Shown here piece by piece: positions 44,634 to 56,540 of a stretch of 64,000 nt of DNA (position 1 is the stretch's first letter; every line of letters starts with the position of its first letter). The translations under genes and the position numbers were made by a program. The stretch is taken from the NCBI GenBank assembly GCA_030015575.1, contig CM057340.1, positions 754,175,632-754,239,631 on the forward strand. The letters are read 5' to 3'. Below the pieces are notes generated by a model. It was not told the origin of the DNA. It ran no database searches and saw only the letters and a program-made list of their open reading frames with translations. The stretch comes from Agapanthus africanus. Lineage: Eukaryota > Streptophyta > Magnoliopsida > Asparagales > Amaryllidaceae.

Positions 44634-45829
44634 CTAGAGATCTTTCAGCATTCTTTTGGTTTTACTTGAAAGAACGACTTTCCATGGAATTTCTTCCACG
44701 AGTGAGCATGATGCCCCCGGTGCATCCACCTTTTTGGTAATGTGCTTCTGTAGCGGGTTCACCCTCCAGTTCTCAGAAAGCGAAAATTTCCCCTGTTGGT
44801 ACTGGTCGTTGACCCAGTTCTTGAAGACGTAGCAGTCCTCAATTGGGTGGCTCACCATTCTGTGATAGGAGCAGTAGTTGGGGTTGTTGACGTCGCCGAG
44901 TGGCGGTGGACGCTGTGGGTCTAGCAATGCGATGAGTTTTTTACGCATTGGTAACTCAAATTGTCTCCTCGTCTTATCACGGGGAAACGAGAAAGCACGC
45001 CCTATCCTTTCTTCGAGGGATAAGCATGGACGTGCATTGTTTTGGCGAACCGCCGGTTTTGGGTCGCTCGGTTGTTGTTGAGTGTTGGCAACAAAGGACG
45101 CTTTCCCTTTACCCTTGGCGTTTCGAGGGTCCATACTTGAGGAAGAAGGCTCGTGGCCCATCTGGTCCATTTGGGTCAGTTTATTGATCAAAGCCTGAAA
45201 GGTGGTTGGCTTGAAGAACGTCATGAATTGGGACATAGTCGTTTGAGGATCAAGAGTCCCGATAAACATGCCCACGGCGGGGGATTCTTCAATGCGCTGT
45301 TCACATTTTGACCATAAGTTCCGCCACTGGATCGCATATTGGACCCAGGTTTCTCCTGACTTCACCCTGGCATTGATTAATGCCGTGATCATGGTGCGCT
45401 CGTTTGCACTGGCGAAACGCTGTGTGAACAGCAGTTTCATTTCTGTGAATGTTCTCACGAAGTCATTTGGGAGCTTCGAGTACCATTCGAATGTTGTTTC
45501 TGACAGACTACCATCAAACTAGCGGAGCAGCAGTTTGTTGTCTCCTCCAGTGATGCCGCACAAAGCTCTATACTGCGCGACGTGCTGGTGGGGATTGCAT
45601 TTCCCCTTGTACACATGGAATTTGGGGATCGTATATCCCGGTGGGTATTTGATTTGATCATACCAGCCTGGATACGGTCGCCTAGTTCTGATGATTTGGC
45701 CAGCCGCTTCACTAGCTTGAAGAGCTCGTATTTGGTTAGCTATATAGTCATCAAGAGCAGCCTTAGATATCATTTCCTCCTTAGCTGTCGACAAAGCTGG
45801 AAGAGGGTTTTAAGTTTCCCCTCTATCAT
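44634..45829 (-). pseudogene. Tat gag, capsid part and zinc knuckle 1
   Basis: Begins at the Athila junction with a start of the form MIEG…MSTAKEEMISKAALDDYI, then the matrix/capsid block YPPGYTIPKFHVYKGKCNPHQHVAQY. A stop and frame change lie at 45455-45520, then FTEMKLLFTQRFASANERTMITALINARVKSGETWVQYA (capsid helices). It ends with the knuckle CSYHRMVSHPIEDC (44832-44873) and VFKNWVNDQYQQGKFSLSENWRV. The protein packages element RNA in the particle. The Athila element separates it from its N-terminus at 54376. Confidence 0.85.
45825..45829. repeat. Target site duplication ATCAT (partner 54376-54380)
   Basis: ATCAT occurs directly before 45830 and directly after 54375. This perfect 5-bp repeat delimits the whole Athila-like element. 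Confidence 0.95.
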
Positions 45830-47418
45830 TGATTGATCTGTTTTAAAGAAGTGTTTGTAGAATAACCGCAATCAATAACGGTGTCGCGTGTAGTTAGACC
45901 GAGATGTGTACGGGTCGTCCTCAGAGATATGTGGAATCTTTCAATCTTACTTTAGACCTGTTGAAAAAGAGGAATAATAGAGGAATAAAGAATAGTGGAG
46001 AATAGTTTCTAGATCTACGTCAAAATACGGATGTAGAATACTGATCTAGTTTGAATACGGATATAGATTTTATAAGAAGAATGCTTGTAGGGTTTGTTTG
46101 GATTTAGTAGTCATGGATGACTAATAAAGATTACCCCTTTTATCTATTGATAGATTTAATACTAGATAGATAGTGATGAATGAGGATTAGGGTTCTTGGA
46201 AGAAACTAGGGTTTCCCCACTATTGACCCTTGTCCTTTCATTGATCTCTATTCATGTCTAGCCCTTAACAAAATAATTGTTAATCTGATCTAAAATCGCG
46301 GATGAGACTAGCAATAAATTGGTAGCGCGCCCGATAAGGATGTTAATATTTATTTTGCTAAAGTTTATAAATTTCATAAGACTTAACAGAAATTAAAATA
46401 TTTTCTCATCCATTGTTCTACCCTAATCCTACGAACCCTATCAAGCGGAGAATTACTCGCGCATGATGGAGATAGAAGAAGAACGGATAGAAATGAAATT
46501 CATAATGTAACTAATTAATTAAACCAATTAAACTAAAAATCTACCTTTATTAATCAACTTCACAAGTACAAACTTCAAGTTTAGATTACAAGAGGAAAAA
46601 GAAGTTGCTCTCGATCTCTGCCTTGTCAGATGTAGATGTTCCATCAAATCTCACGTCGCTTTATCACGTCGAATCTTGGACCTGTCTTGGATCACTTATT
46701 CTTTGACGGTGATTAGCTTGTGTAAAATATTGATGATTTCTAAGTTTAGCCCTCAGTCCTTTATATAGCCCCAAATCCAGAAATCAAAGATCCCCAGAAT
46801 TAGGGTTAGTTGTAGCAAATCCAACCCGAAAATCATAACTCCTGATTCGGTGAATCGGCCGCGGATCTGCCGCATATTGCATTGTTTTGCCGTGGATCCG
46901 CGGTTTGTTGGTGAGATCTTGGGTGCAAATTTCTGGGGCTTTATTCTTGTGACACATGGAGATTTAATTGATTTCTGGAATTTGAAAATATTTTCTGGGT
47001 CTCTGCCAGTATTGATTCTTCGATTTACTTTAATATTTCGGCAGATTTTTGATTTCCGACATCTCAACATCTCGATCTTCTGACCTGAGCCAAAACTTGC
47101 ACCATATCTCAAAGAATAATGTTAGTAATATTTGGTATTTTTGAGATATTATCCTAACCAATTTGATGTGATATTATATTTTAAGAATATTGATTAAGGA
47201 TATTTGATATGATATGCATATTTAAATTATCAAAATATTATATAAATATTATATGCATATATTTTCCTTCATAATGTTAATTATAATATATAAACATATG
47301 AAAATAGTATTTTTACAGATAAATCCTCACATGTGTCATATTTATAATAAACACTTTTAGATATTTAAGAAAAGTAAGGAAAATGTCATATCAAAAGTGC
47401 GATATTTTCGATTGAACA
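45830..47418 (-). mobile_element. Athila-like 3' LTR
   Basis: Starts tgattgatctg and ends cgattgaaca. The minus-strand TATA box is near 46760-46769 (ctatataaag). It is highly similar to the LTR at 52798-54375 by eye, with scattered substitutions. Confidence 0.95.
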
Positions 47419-48748
47419 AATACCCTTAAACTTAATTTTGGTCGTCCCGAGCAAACCTATTTATTCAAGAGAGGGAGAAAGAAAAAGAAAAATCTGAGTG
47501 GCACATTTTCGTAAGCAACACGATTGCACTGAGCACGTGCAACAAGCCGTTAAATCTCTAGGTGTCCCTGGTAGGAGGAGTGTTGTCTCTTGAGGGTTTT
47601 CAGCGGATTACACCCACAAAATCCTATAATAAAAGAAAGATAGTGAAAGTTACATACAAAGATAAGAACTATAAAAGAAAGAGTTTCCAACTACACCAGT
47701 TTTTCGGTTGTCATGAGCCATATCTTAATGGTCGTGAAAAGATATTAGAAATCACATCATCCTTCAATAAAATATCGTCTTTAGTTTTTCTCCCTATCTT
47801 TCCTTCAAACATTGATCATATACCCCTACCTGTATGTAAAAGATATCCCTACACTTAGAGAATTCAATTCAAATTATTATACTCTTGTCCATCTTCCTCA
47901 GTACTTTTTAGTTGATAAATATTTTAGATGGAATTGCTCACACATTCTGCGACCGTTAATACTTCTTGAGATACTAACCAACCGATTACAAAATGTGCTC
48001 GCGTATTAAGGCGTAATTCCTCGTCTTGCAACACCTAAGGCTTAGCAGTGACTCCTAAATCAGTTGGTCTAAGGCACTAGGTAATAAAGAACCCTCGCTA
48101 TATTTTTTTATGCTAGTTTAAGCAATTACAAAACCAGTGTTCATTTTTCTTCTTCACCACTTATACTTTATTTTATTTTATTTTTCATAATAAGGCTTTT
48201 AGACAAGAGCATTTCAAGGTATCCTCTACTATCCTAAGTTTCAAGATGTGTGCAAGTGTGTATAGTAAGGTATCAACATTCAAATATTTGGCTTTAAGAA
48301 TAGAGACTAGTTTTCAGATTTATTTCTATTCTCAGATTAGTAATTTCCTTCATCTTACTAACCTTTGGGACAACGGCTCATAACTACTTATTAATAGTTT
48401 CATTTAAGAAACATCTAATTTTCTTACTTTTCTCAAACTATTCCTATCTTTCATATGTAAATTTTCACTTTCAAATTTTCATTATCTATTTTTTTTGCCT
48501 ATATATAGTATGATGCAAAATAATGCGTGAATAAGCACAAACCTCCCCCAAACCTGTTTGCAGCAGTGTCCTCACTGATGTCATCTGTCAAGCTTAATAA
48601 AACTGTTGACTTGGGAGGAAAAGTAAAGGGGACAAGAAATAATGAAAGTGAAATCCTCCCCCAAACTTATTTTTGGCTCATAATTTTGTAAAAATTTTCT
48701 TTTAAGAGCCAAAATATATACCTCTTCCCAAACTTGAGTAAAATCGTA
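47419..48748 (-). other. Non-coding region between protease and 3' LTR
   Basis: About 1.33 kb where reverse transcriptase and integrase should be. No retroviral motif is visible on either strand. It contains two cctcccccaaac blocks (48541-48560, 48655-48670) and ends with the priming region next to the LTR (TTTAAGGGTATT on the minus strand). Confidence 0.7.
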
Positions 48749-51700
48749 TTAAGCATTTAAAATTATGTGAGGGGTTAAAGTTATTGGTCTATGCAAATCT
48801 TTACAAAGACCAAAAGTCAACACCAACCATTCAAATATTTTATCGATATAACGCACTGATTGATAGAAGAACGTGTCACCTATCGATGTGAAGAAATGGG
48901 GAGGGGATAAGGGGTGGAATAGAATGTGTTTACGTTTCGGTTTATAGAGACGAAACAGTGATGGTGGATTACTCTCATTCTTGTTATTGATAAGAAGAAG
49001 GGGTGGTGGTTCAACTTCTTTGTGTTGAGCTTGATTCATCACAACACCCATGTTTTCTAAGAATGCGAGTTCTTCAGCGAAAATTTCTTCAAAACTTTTA
49101 TCGATATCCCGAATAATAATCTCAACGGAAAGAATGAGATGATGCCCGGACTCCATAAAAGGTTCATATTCAGCGTTAGATGTTGACCCAGATATCTTGA
49201 TAGAAGTGTCTGTATGTGTATAATAAATAGCAGGGTCAAACAACAACGTACTAGCGGAGTCAAGATCAAAATTATGAAGCTGTTCAAATTCGCTGCTGTC
49301 GAAATTTATCACTTCGACAGATAATACTTGAGCATAGGGTTCGGAGGGTTCACTTCCAAACTTGTAAATGTTAAGCTCAATTGACATCTTCCCAAAAGAT
49401 ATGGTCATAGAGCCGTTTCGAAAATTGATTATTTCGTTGGAAGTCGCAAGAAAAGGTCGACCTAAAATCACCGGAATTTGGTTTCGTGGGTTCGCTACAG
49501 GCTGTGTATCTATAACGATAAAGTCCACATGGAATATAAATTCCCCGACTTTGATTAACAAATCCTCTAGCTCACCCTTAGGTTGGGTGATAGATCGATC
49601 GGCCATTTGAAGAGTGCAGTGCGGCGGTTTTAACTCTCTGATCCCTAATTGCTCATACACAGCATACGGAAGTAAGTTAACACTAGCACCTAAATCGAGT
49701 AGAGCACGATTGATATTTTTACCCCCAATAGAAATAGATATGGTAGGACTTCTGGGGTCTTTTCGTTTCTTAGGTAGTTGTTGGGTAAAAGCAGTGCTTA
49801 CATTACTCGCTAAGAAAACTTTTTTAGGCACTTGAGTTTTTCTCTTCCTAGTGCACAAGTCCTTTAGAATTTTTGCATAAGACGGAACTTGTTGAACAGC
49901 ATCTGGGAGAGGAATGTTTATGTTAACGTGCTTAAAAATTTCCACAATCTTCTCCATTTGCGGACTTGGTCTATTGCCCCTTAACCTGTTTGGATAAGGT
50001 GCTTTATCAATAAGGGTTGGATCCAACATTAGAGAGGATTGTAGGGATGGAATGGATCCCAGAATTGGAGTTGGGATTATTTTAGATTGACTCGAGGAAG
50101 TGGGCCGAGTGTTCGAGCCTTGGGGAAAACGGAGAATAGGATCGAAAGAAGGTGGTGGACTAGACGAAATAGGAGAAGAAGTAGAAGTCGTGGTTTTTTC
50201 AATATCATCAACATTAACGCCATCAACATGTTCACCCACTTGGTTATCTAGCACTCTTCCCGATCTCAACGTAGTAACGGCACTCACATTATAACTTTGT
50301 GAGTGTCCAGGATTAGGTATAGGTTGAGATGGAAGTTTCCTTTTCTCTCTCGCACTCATCGCGGCATTTATTTGTGCAAGTTGTGCTTCTATTGATTTTA
50401 TACTTTCACCGTGGGAGGTAATGGTCTGTGTTAATGCTCGGATAGAAGACTTTATTTCATCCGTCGATTGCATGGAATGTTTAATAAATATATCCACGCT
50501 TCGTTCGAGTGCAGATGAGTTCTTTACTGTCCATTTGGAAAGAATTATTATAAGGTGTAGAATTGTTGGCCGGATTTTGAAAAGGTTGCGATTGAAAGGG
50601 ATGCTGACTTTGTGGTGGTGGTTGCTGTTGCTGTGGAGGAGGTCTTTGATAATTGCTTTAGAAATGGTTTTGATTTTGGGTTTGGTTTTGGTTCCAAGCA
50701 AAATTAGGATGATTCCTCCATTCCTAATTGTACGTGGAAGAATAAGGATCGTTTCTAGGTCGCTGCTGAAAAGTAGCATTAGTGTGTTCTTAATCTTGAA
50801 ACGGTGCATTCAAAGGACATTCTTCCGTCAAATGTGATGGGTTGGAACAACAACCACATACGGTTTTGGGGAGCGTAAATTGGTTTAGGGGGGCTGAAGA
50901 GACTTTGTTTTCTATAGCATCGACTTTCCTTTGTATCGCGGCCATTTCGGTTTTCACTGCGATGGAAATATCGAGCTGATAGATACCTCCCCTAGACGAT
51001 GTAGGTCTAACGCTTTCCCACTGTAAAGTTTGTTCTGCGAGATTTTCCAGAAATTGCCAAGGCTCACCATCATCTTTAGACAAGAAATGACATTGACACA
51101 TGGTTTCACGTATCTGTTTTGTTGCAGGATCAACACCCTCATATATAATGCGACAAAGGTCCCATCTATTGATTCCGTGATGAGGACATTGTAGAAGAAT
51201 ATATTTAAACCGTTCAAAGCATTTCCAAAATGGTTCATTGGGAAGTTGGGTAAACTGATTAATCTCGCTTCGAACGCGGGCGGTCTTATGATTGGGATAA
51301 AATTTCTTAAGGAATGCTACAACAAATTCATCCCATTTGGCAATAGAATGTGAGGCAGTGTTATAAAGCCATTTTTCTCCTAGATCGCACAAAGTAAAAG
51401 GGAGAAGACGTAAGCGCATAGCATCCACAGACAGTTGTGACGTACCCATCATTGCGCATACGTTTTCGAATTTGTTTATAAAAACGTATGCGTCTTCGGA
51501 TTCAAGACCGTGAAATTTGGGCAACAGTTTGATAAAGTGGGGTTTAATTTCAAAATTACCCCCATTTGCTGGTGGAATAGATAGATAGGTAGGAAGGGGT
51601 CCGCGCATGGGGTAACATTTTTCTTGGAGAGAGATGTGCGGTGGATTCTGCGCACCTACGGGTGGTGGCAGGATGGTGGTGGTAAAATCTGATGGAGAAC

Positions 51701-51821
51701 CGTCCATCTCGGTAGATGTGGTGGGTGGAGGGGAAAAAGGAGATGAAGAAGTACCGATTTCGGATTCGATAGCTGAAACGCGGACAAGACGGGCACTAGA
51801 ATCCCGTGTCCAGCCGAGCAT
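48749..51821 (-). pseudogene. Athila-like gag-protease
   Basis: Gag runs from ATG 51821 with capsid blocks NGGNFEIKPHFIKLLPKFHG, LRLLPFTLCDLGEKWL and FLKKFYPNHKTARVRSEINQF, to a zinc knuckle CGCCSNPSHLTEEC (C-x2-C-x4-H-x4-C) near 50820-50865. The gag frame then meets three stops (from 50790), although the protein continues to read sensibly in that frame to about 50530. There the frame shifts to the one open to 48749. That frame carries the aspartic protease ALLDLGASVNLLPYAVYEQLG (near 49670-49720) and VILGRPFLAT. The first ~90 residues of the 686-codon ORF starting at 50809 are therefore an out-of-frame artefact. Gag packages RNA; protease matures it. Confidence 0.9.
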
Positions 51822-52777
51822 GAACTAAGCGGGTTTAGCACACGTGGCAGCGTGTGAGAACTTAAAAATTGGTTTGTTTTGAAAAGTGTAGGACGTGAGA
51901 CAAGCCACAAAAAAAAATGTACACACAACCCTAGAACTAAGGTTACCTAGGTCAAGTCTCTAGACCGCTCCTAGACTTCCAAAAGACAAGCCGCAGGATC
52001 AATCCTCTACCACCTTTTTATCACTCTTGTGGCCAGGTAAGTGCCAGGTAAGTGGGAGGTATCCCCTATACGAATCACCGAAAATAGCGGGCCTAATTAA
52101 GTAACCACTTGCCTTAGATACACTTGCCTAGACACCACAAAAATAATGCGGATAAGCGAAAGATTACCCACGACCTTTCTCTGTCCTTATTGAGCGCGAC
52201 GGTCCTTAGAGTCTTGGTCCAGATACTTTTTAATTAATGTAGGGTGATGCAGATGCTCGTTTTGTGATTTGTGGGGCTTAGGAAGGGTGATGAAATCCCC
52301 ACATAATCTGAATTTGGTCTTTGCCCCTTAATGTTCGTATTAAAATATGCAAAAACAAACCGCAAAACAAAACTCGCAAAAAGATTTTTTGAGCGGAGAT
52401 ATTTTGCAAAGAATCCTGCAGAAAATATATTATTGAATTTTTCAGAGGAGAGAGAAAGAAATAGAAAAGATACCAGAGAAAATTGAAACCCTAACTCACC
52501 AACACCGCCGCGGTTCTGCTGCCAAAATGCATTTCTGCCGCGGTTCCGCCGCGGAGTTGAGAGTTCTTCGAAAACCTTTTGCTACGGTGGTCTCCCTTGC
52601 ATCCCTGGGTCTTGATGAATGTCTCTGAATCCTTATCTCCCCGCTTCAGTGACTTCATATTCCCTCCCAAAAATCGCACACTCATCGTTAAATATGCAAG
52701 ATGCCGTTTGTTTTGTTTTATGATATTGATGGAATAAGAATTCAAAACAAATAGTAAGAATAAAAATTATGCACGTA
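51822..52777 (-). other. Athila-like leader
   Basis: Non-coding sequence between primer-binding site and gag start, with short GC-rich patches (52497-52560: ccgccgcggttctgc and a near repeat). No conserved ORF. Confidence 0.7.
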
Positions 52778-52795
52778 TCCCCGGCAACGGCACCA
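52778..52795 (-). other. tRNA-Asp primer-binding site
   Basis: The minus strand reads TGGTGCCGTTGCCGGGGA. It differs at one base from the complement of the plant tRNA-Asp 3' end (TGGCGCCGTTGCCGGGGA). Two bases separate it from the 5' LTR. tRNA-Asp priming is characteristic of the Athila group. Confidence 0.95.
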
Positions 52796-52797
52796 TT

Positions 52798-54375
52798 TGA
52801 TTGATCTGTTTTAAAGAAGTGTTTGTAGAATAACCACAATCAATAACGGTGTCGCGTGTAGCTAGACCGAGATGAGTACGGGTTGTCCTCAGGGATATGT
52901 GGAATCTTTTAATTTTACTTTTGACGTGTTGAAAAAGAGGAAGAATAGAGGAGTGGAGAATAGTTTCTAGATCTATGTGAAAATACGGATGTAGAATACA
53001 GATCTAGTTTGAATACGGATATAGATTTTATAAGAAGAATGCTTGTAGGGTTCATTCAAATTTAGTAGTCATGGATGACTAATAAAGATTACTCCTTTTG
53101 TCTATTGATAGATTTAATTCTAGATAGATAGTGATGAATAAGGATAAGGGTTCTTGGAAGAAACTAGGGTTTCCCCACTATTGACCCTTGTCCTTTCATT
53201 GATCTCAATTCATGTTTAGCCCTTAATAAAACAATTGTTAATCTGATCTTAAATTGCGGTCGAGACTAGCAATAAAATGGTAGCGCGCCCGATAAGGGTG
53301 TTAACATTTATTTTGCTAATTTTATAAACTTCATAAGATTTAAAAGAAATTAAAATATTTTCTCATCCATTGTTCTACCATAATCCTACGAAGCCTATCA
53401 AGCGGAGAATTACTCGCGCATGATGGAGATAGAAGAAGAACGGATATAAATGAAATTCATAATGTAACTAATTAATTAAACTAATTAAACTAAAAATCTA
53501 CCTTTATTAATCAACTTCACAAGTACAAACTTCAAGTTTAGATTACAAGAGGAAGAAGAAGTTGCTCTCGATCTCTGCCTTGTCGGATTTAGATGTTCCA
53601 TCAAATCTCACGTCGCTTTATCATGTCGAATCTTGGATCTGTTTTGGATCACTTGTTCTTTGACGGTGATTAGCTTGTGTAAAAGATTGATGATTTCTAA
53701 GTTTAGCCCTTGGTCCTTTATATATCCCCAAAACCAGAAACCAAAAATCCCCAGAATTAGGGTTAGTTATAGAAAATCCAACCTGAAAATCCTAACTCCT
53801 GATTCGGTGAATCGGCCGCGGATCCGCCGAATATTGCATGGTTTGGCCGCGGATCCGCGATTTGTTGGTGAGATCTTGGGTGCAAATTTCTGGGGTTTTA
53901 TTCTTGTGACACATGGAGATTTAGTTGATTTCTGTAACTTGAAAATATTTTCTGAGTCTCTTCCAGTATTGATTCTTCGATTTTCTTTAATATTTCGGCA
54001 GATTTTTTTATTTCCGACATCTCAACATCTCGATCTCCTGATCCGAACCAAAGCTTGCACCATATCTCAAAGAATAATGTTAGTAATATTTGGTATTTTT
54101 GAGATATTATCCTAATCAATTTGATATGATATTATATTTTAAGAATATTGATTAAGGATATTTGATATGATATGTATATTTAAATTATCAAAATATTATA
54201 TAAATATTATATGCATATATTTTTCTTCAAAATGTTAATTATAATATATAAACATATGAAAATAGTATTTTACAGATAAACCCTCATATGTGCCATATTT
54301 ATAATAAACACCTTTAGATATTTAAGAAAAGTAAGGAAAATGTCATATCAAAAGTGCGATATTTTCGACTGAACA
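52798..54375 (-). mobile_element. Athila-like 5' LTR
   Basis: 1578 bp, same ends as the 3' LTR, with a minus-strand TATA-like sequence near 53718-53725. It is followed directly by the ATCAT duplication and the Tat gag N-terminus. Confidence 0.95.
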
Positions 54376-55802
54376 ATCATCCTCGATCATTATCGGCTGA
54401 TCCTCGGTTAGGGGATTTGGTGAATCATCATTCCCACCATATCTTGGAACAAGAGTGTCATCTACTTTATGTTGGAGGCTTGCTCAGCAGCTTCCTTGTC
54501 CTTTCTTTCAAGCACCCTTCGCAGGAACTCTGTATCGGTCTCCTTCTCTTGGCGCTGCTCGTCCCCTGTATCCGGACTTTCTTTTTTCTCGGTGAGTGCT
54601 GCCATTTTGGTCAGCATCTCTTGGAGCTTTTGTTGTTGCTCCTGGGCTTTTTTCAGCGACCGAGTTTGCGGTCGGTGACTCACAGAAGTACGGCTTTTCT
54701 CTTTCCCGGAAGCTATATAGACCGTATGCACGATCATTCTCCCAGACTTAGGATGGTTGGGTCCACCGCCTTTAGAGTTTGCCGCCGCCGGCCGGATTTT
54801 CTCTGGCCTCATCCTTTTGTGGGAGTTCAAAGTTGAAGGAGCCGTTGTAATAGGCACCTCTGTAGAAGAAACCCCTCGCTGTATGACGGAGGGATAGTCT
54901 TCCTCTTGCCAAGCCTTCGATTTCTTCGGTCGACGAGAATAGTTCTGGTCAATCATGGAGTCCCAGACTTTCCGCCAGATCCTGTGAATTTGGGAGGAGA
55001 GCCGTTGATGGGGGCGTTCCGGCTTTGCCTGCACTGTAGCTTCTGCAGGTGGAGGTGATTTCTTCAGTACTGCTGTGGGGGAGTTTTTGCGCACCTTCTT
55101 CAACGGTTCAAAATTGTTCCCGGTTGGAAAAGCAGCATCGAATCCACCATTGGAGCTAGTGGGGTAAGTCTAGAAGGGGAGTTGCCCCGGATTTTCTTAC
55201 TCAGCGCCAGTGGCGACGTCGAGCATGCCTTGTTGAAGGGACCGCCTCGGTTTCGGAAGTGGTTGCAGCTTGCCCCTGGTTTTGTTGAGGAGCTCTAGCA
55301 TTGCCAGCCTGTTAAAGACCGACGTCCTTAGCAAGATTTGATTGGAGACAGTCAGCCTCTCGAAGACCTATCGCCTGACTGGTGAAGCACTTTTGAAGGC
55401 TTCATTTGCAGTAGGAATTAGGAGGGCTATCCTTTTTGGGTCAGCCCCTTCAGGTATGACGAGCTTCTTTGCGGGCCCGTTTTGGTTCTGGCTCATCCTG
55501 TTGAAGACGAGACGTCTGAGCTTCGGCTCAGACTGTTGAAGACTGAGGCATCGAATTTGGACGACCCGTTGAGAGGGGCCGTTGTAGTTGCAAGTCGGTC
55601 GAAGACCGACTTCTTGGGGGCTTCGTCTTGCGGCGCTGAAACTCATTGGTGGGATTATGGTCCCGAAGAACAATCCGGTAGTGGCTTGAGTTACTTGCCC
55701 CACCGACATTGAAAATATGGAGGCCGCGTTAGGCCCATAAGTCACTCCTCCAATTGGGACAGAGCGGGAGTTGCTGCTGCAAGTTGCGCAGTTGGAAGCC
55801 AT
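54376..55802 (-). pseudogene. Tat gag N-terminal region
   Basis: The likely start is the methionine at 55802 (MASNCATCSSNSRSV), with an in-frame upstream methionine at 55841. The frame is open to 55368, then broken to 55103. From there 54462-55103 encodes a basic region (SQIHRIWRKVWDSM) and a coiled-coil-like glutamine/lysine/glutamate-rich stretch (SLKKAQEQQQKLQEMLTKM … TEFLRRVLERKDKEAAEQ). It reaches the Athila junction in sequence that continues at 45829. No recognised domain; it fits the long variable N-terminus of Tat gag. Confidence 0.7.
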
Positions 55803-55934
55803 CGATTTTTCTTCTTCTTCTGCACAGGAACAAGACACCAAATCTTAATATCTCGAATCCAAGGGCAATCATAGTGAACCGCGATTTTGGTCATGAAACA
55901 CGACACACGAAATGTGGAGTGGAAAGAGGAAAAG

Positions 55935-55952
55935 GTCCCACCGGGCATGCCA
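55935..55952 (-). other. Probable primer-binding site of the Tat element
   Basis: The minus strand TGGCATGCCCGGTGGGAC starts with the required TGG, five bases inside the LTR. The matching tRNA was not assigned. Confidence 0.6.
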
Positions 55953-56540
55953 GAATCTGTTCACTGCTGGAAGACGGACCGGGACGTCGGGACTGAATTC
56001 TGGAGGCATATGCTATTTGGATTTATCCGTCCACCTCTCCGAAGATGCCAAGTTGATTTATGATACCGTATATCGGAGGTTTGGAAGGACGCGGCCGTTG
56101 TAGCATTTTCCTTTATCAGATTCCTCCTCATTTGCGAGGGGTTTTTTTTATTATGGGGACGCTCTTACTTGCAGGCGCAACCCCCTACAATTAACTATGT
56201 TATCGCATCACGATAACCACTTTCTCCTTCTCCGGAAGTTCACTTCGTGTCGTGTGTTTTGTTTTGGTTTTAGTTGCCCGTGGATTGTATACGGAGACTA
56301 ATTTATGTCGTCGCCGTAGGGCGTGGATTAGTCCAAATCCATATATTTTTGGGGTTTTTATTTAATAACCATTAATCTATTTTTAGATTAAGATCGACTT
56401 AAATGTGTGTGAGCTTCGGAGCTCGATTTGTTTTTGTTAAGGACACATTAGTCCAATTTGAGACTAAGATCTACTTAACGAGGTTTCTGGATCATTTTTA
56501 TTTAGGATCCAGCAAAAGAGTGTTTGGGCTCTATTACTTT

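Larger units (their letters stand above)
45830..54375 (-). mobile_element. Complete Athila-like element carrying only gag and protease
   Basis: 8546 bp with LTRs of 1589 and 1578 bp, a tRNA-Asp primer-binding site, leader, gag, protease, and 1.3 kb without coding sequence before the 3' LTR. Perfect ATCAT duplications show that no end is missing. Reverse transcriptase, RNase H and integrase are absent while both ends are intact, so this copy could only have moved with enzymes supplied by another element. It has inserted into the gag of the Tat element. Confidence 0.95.
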
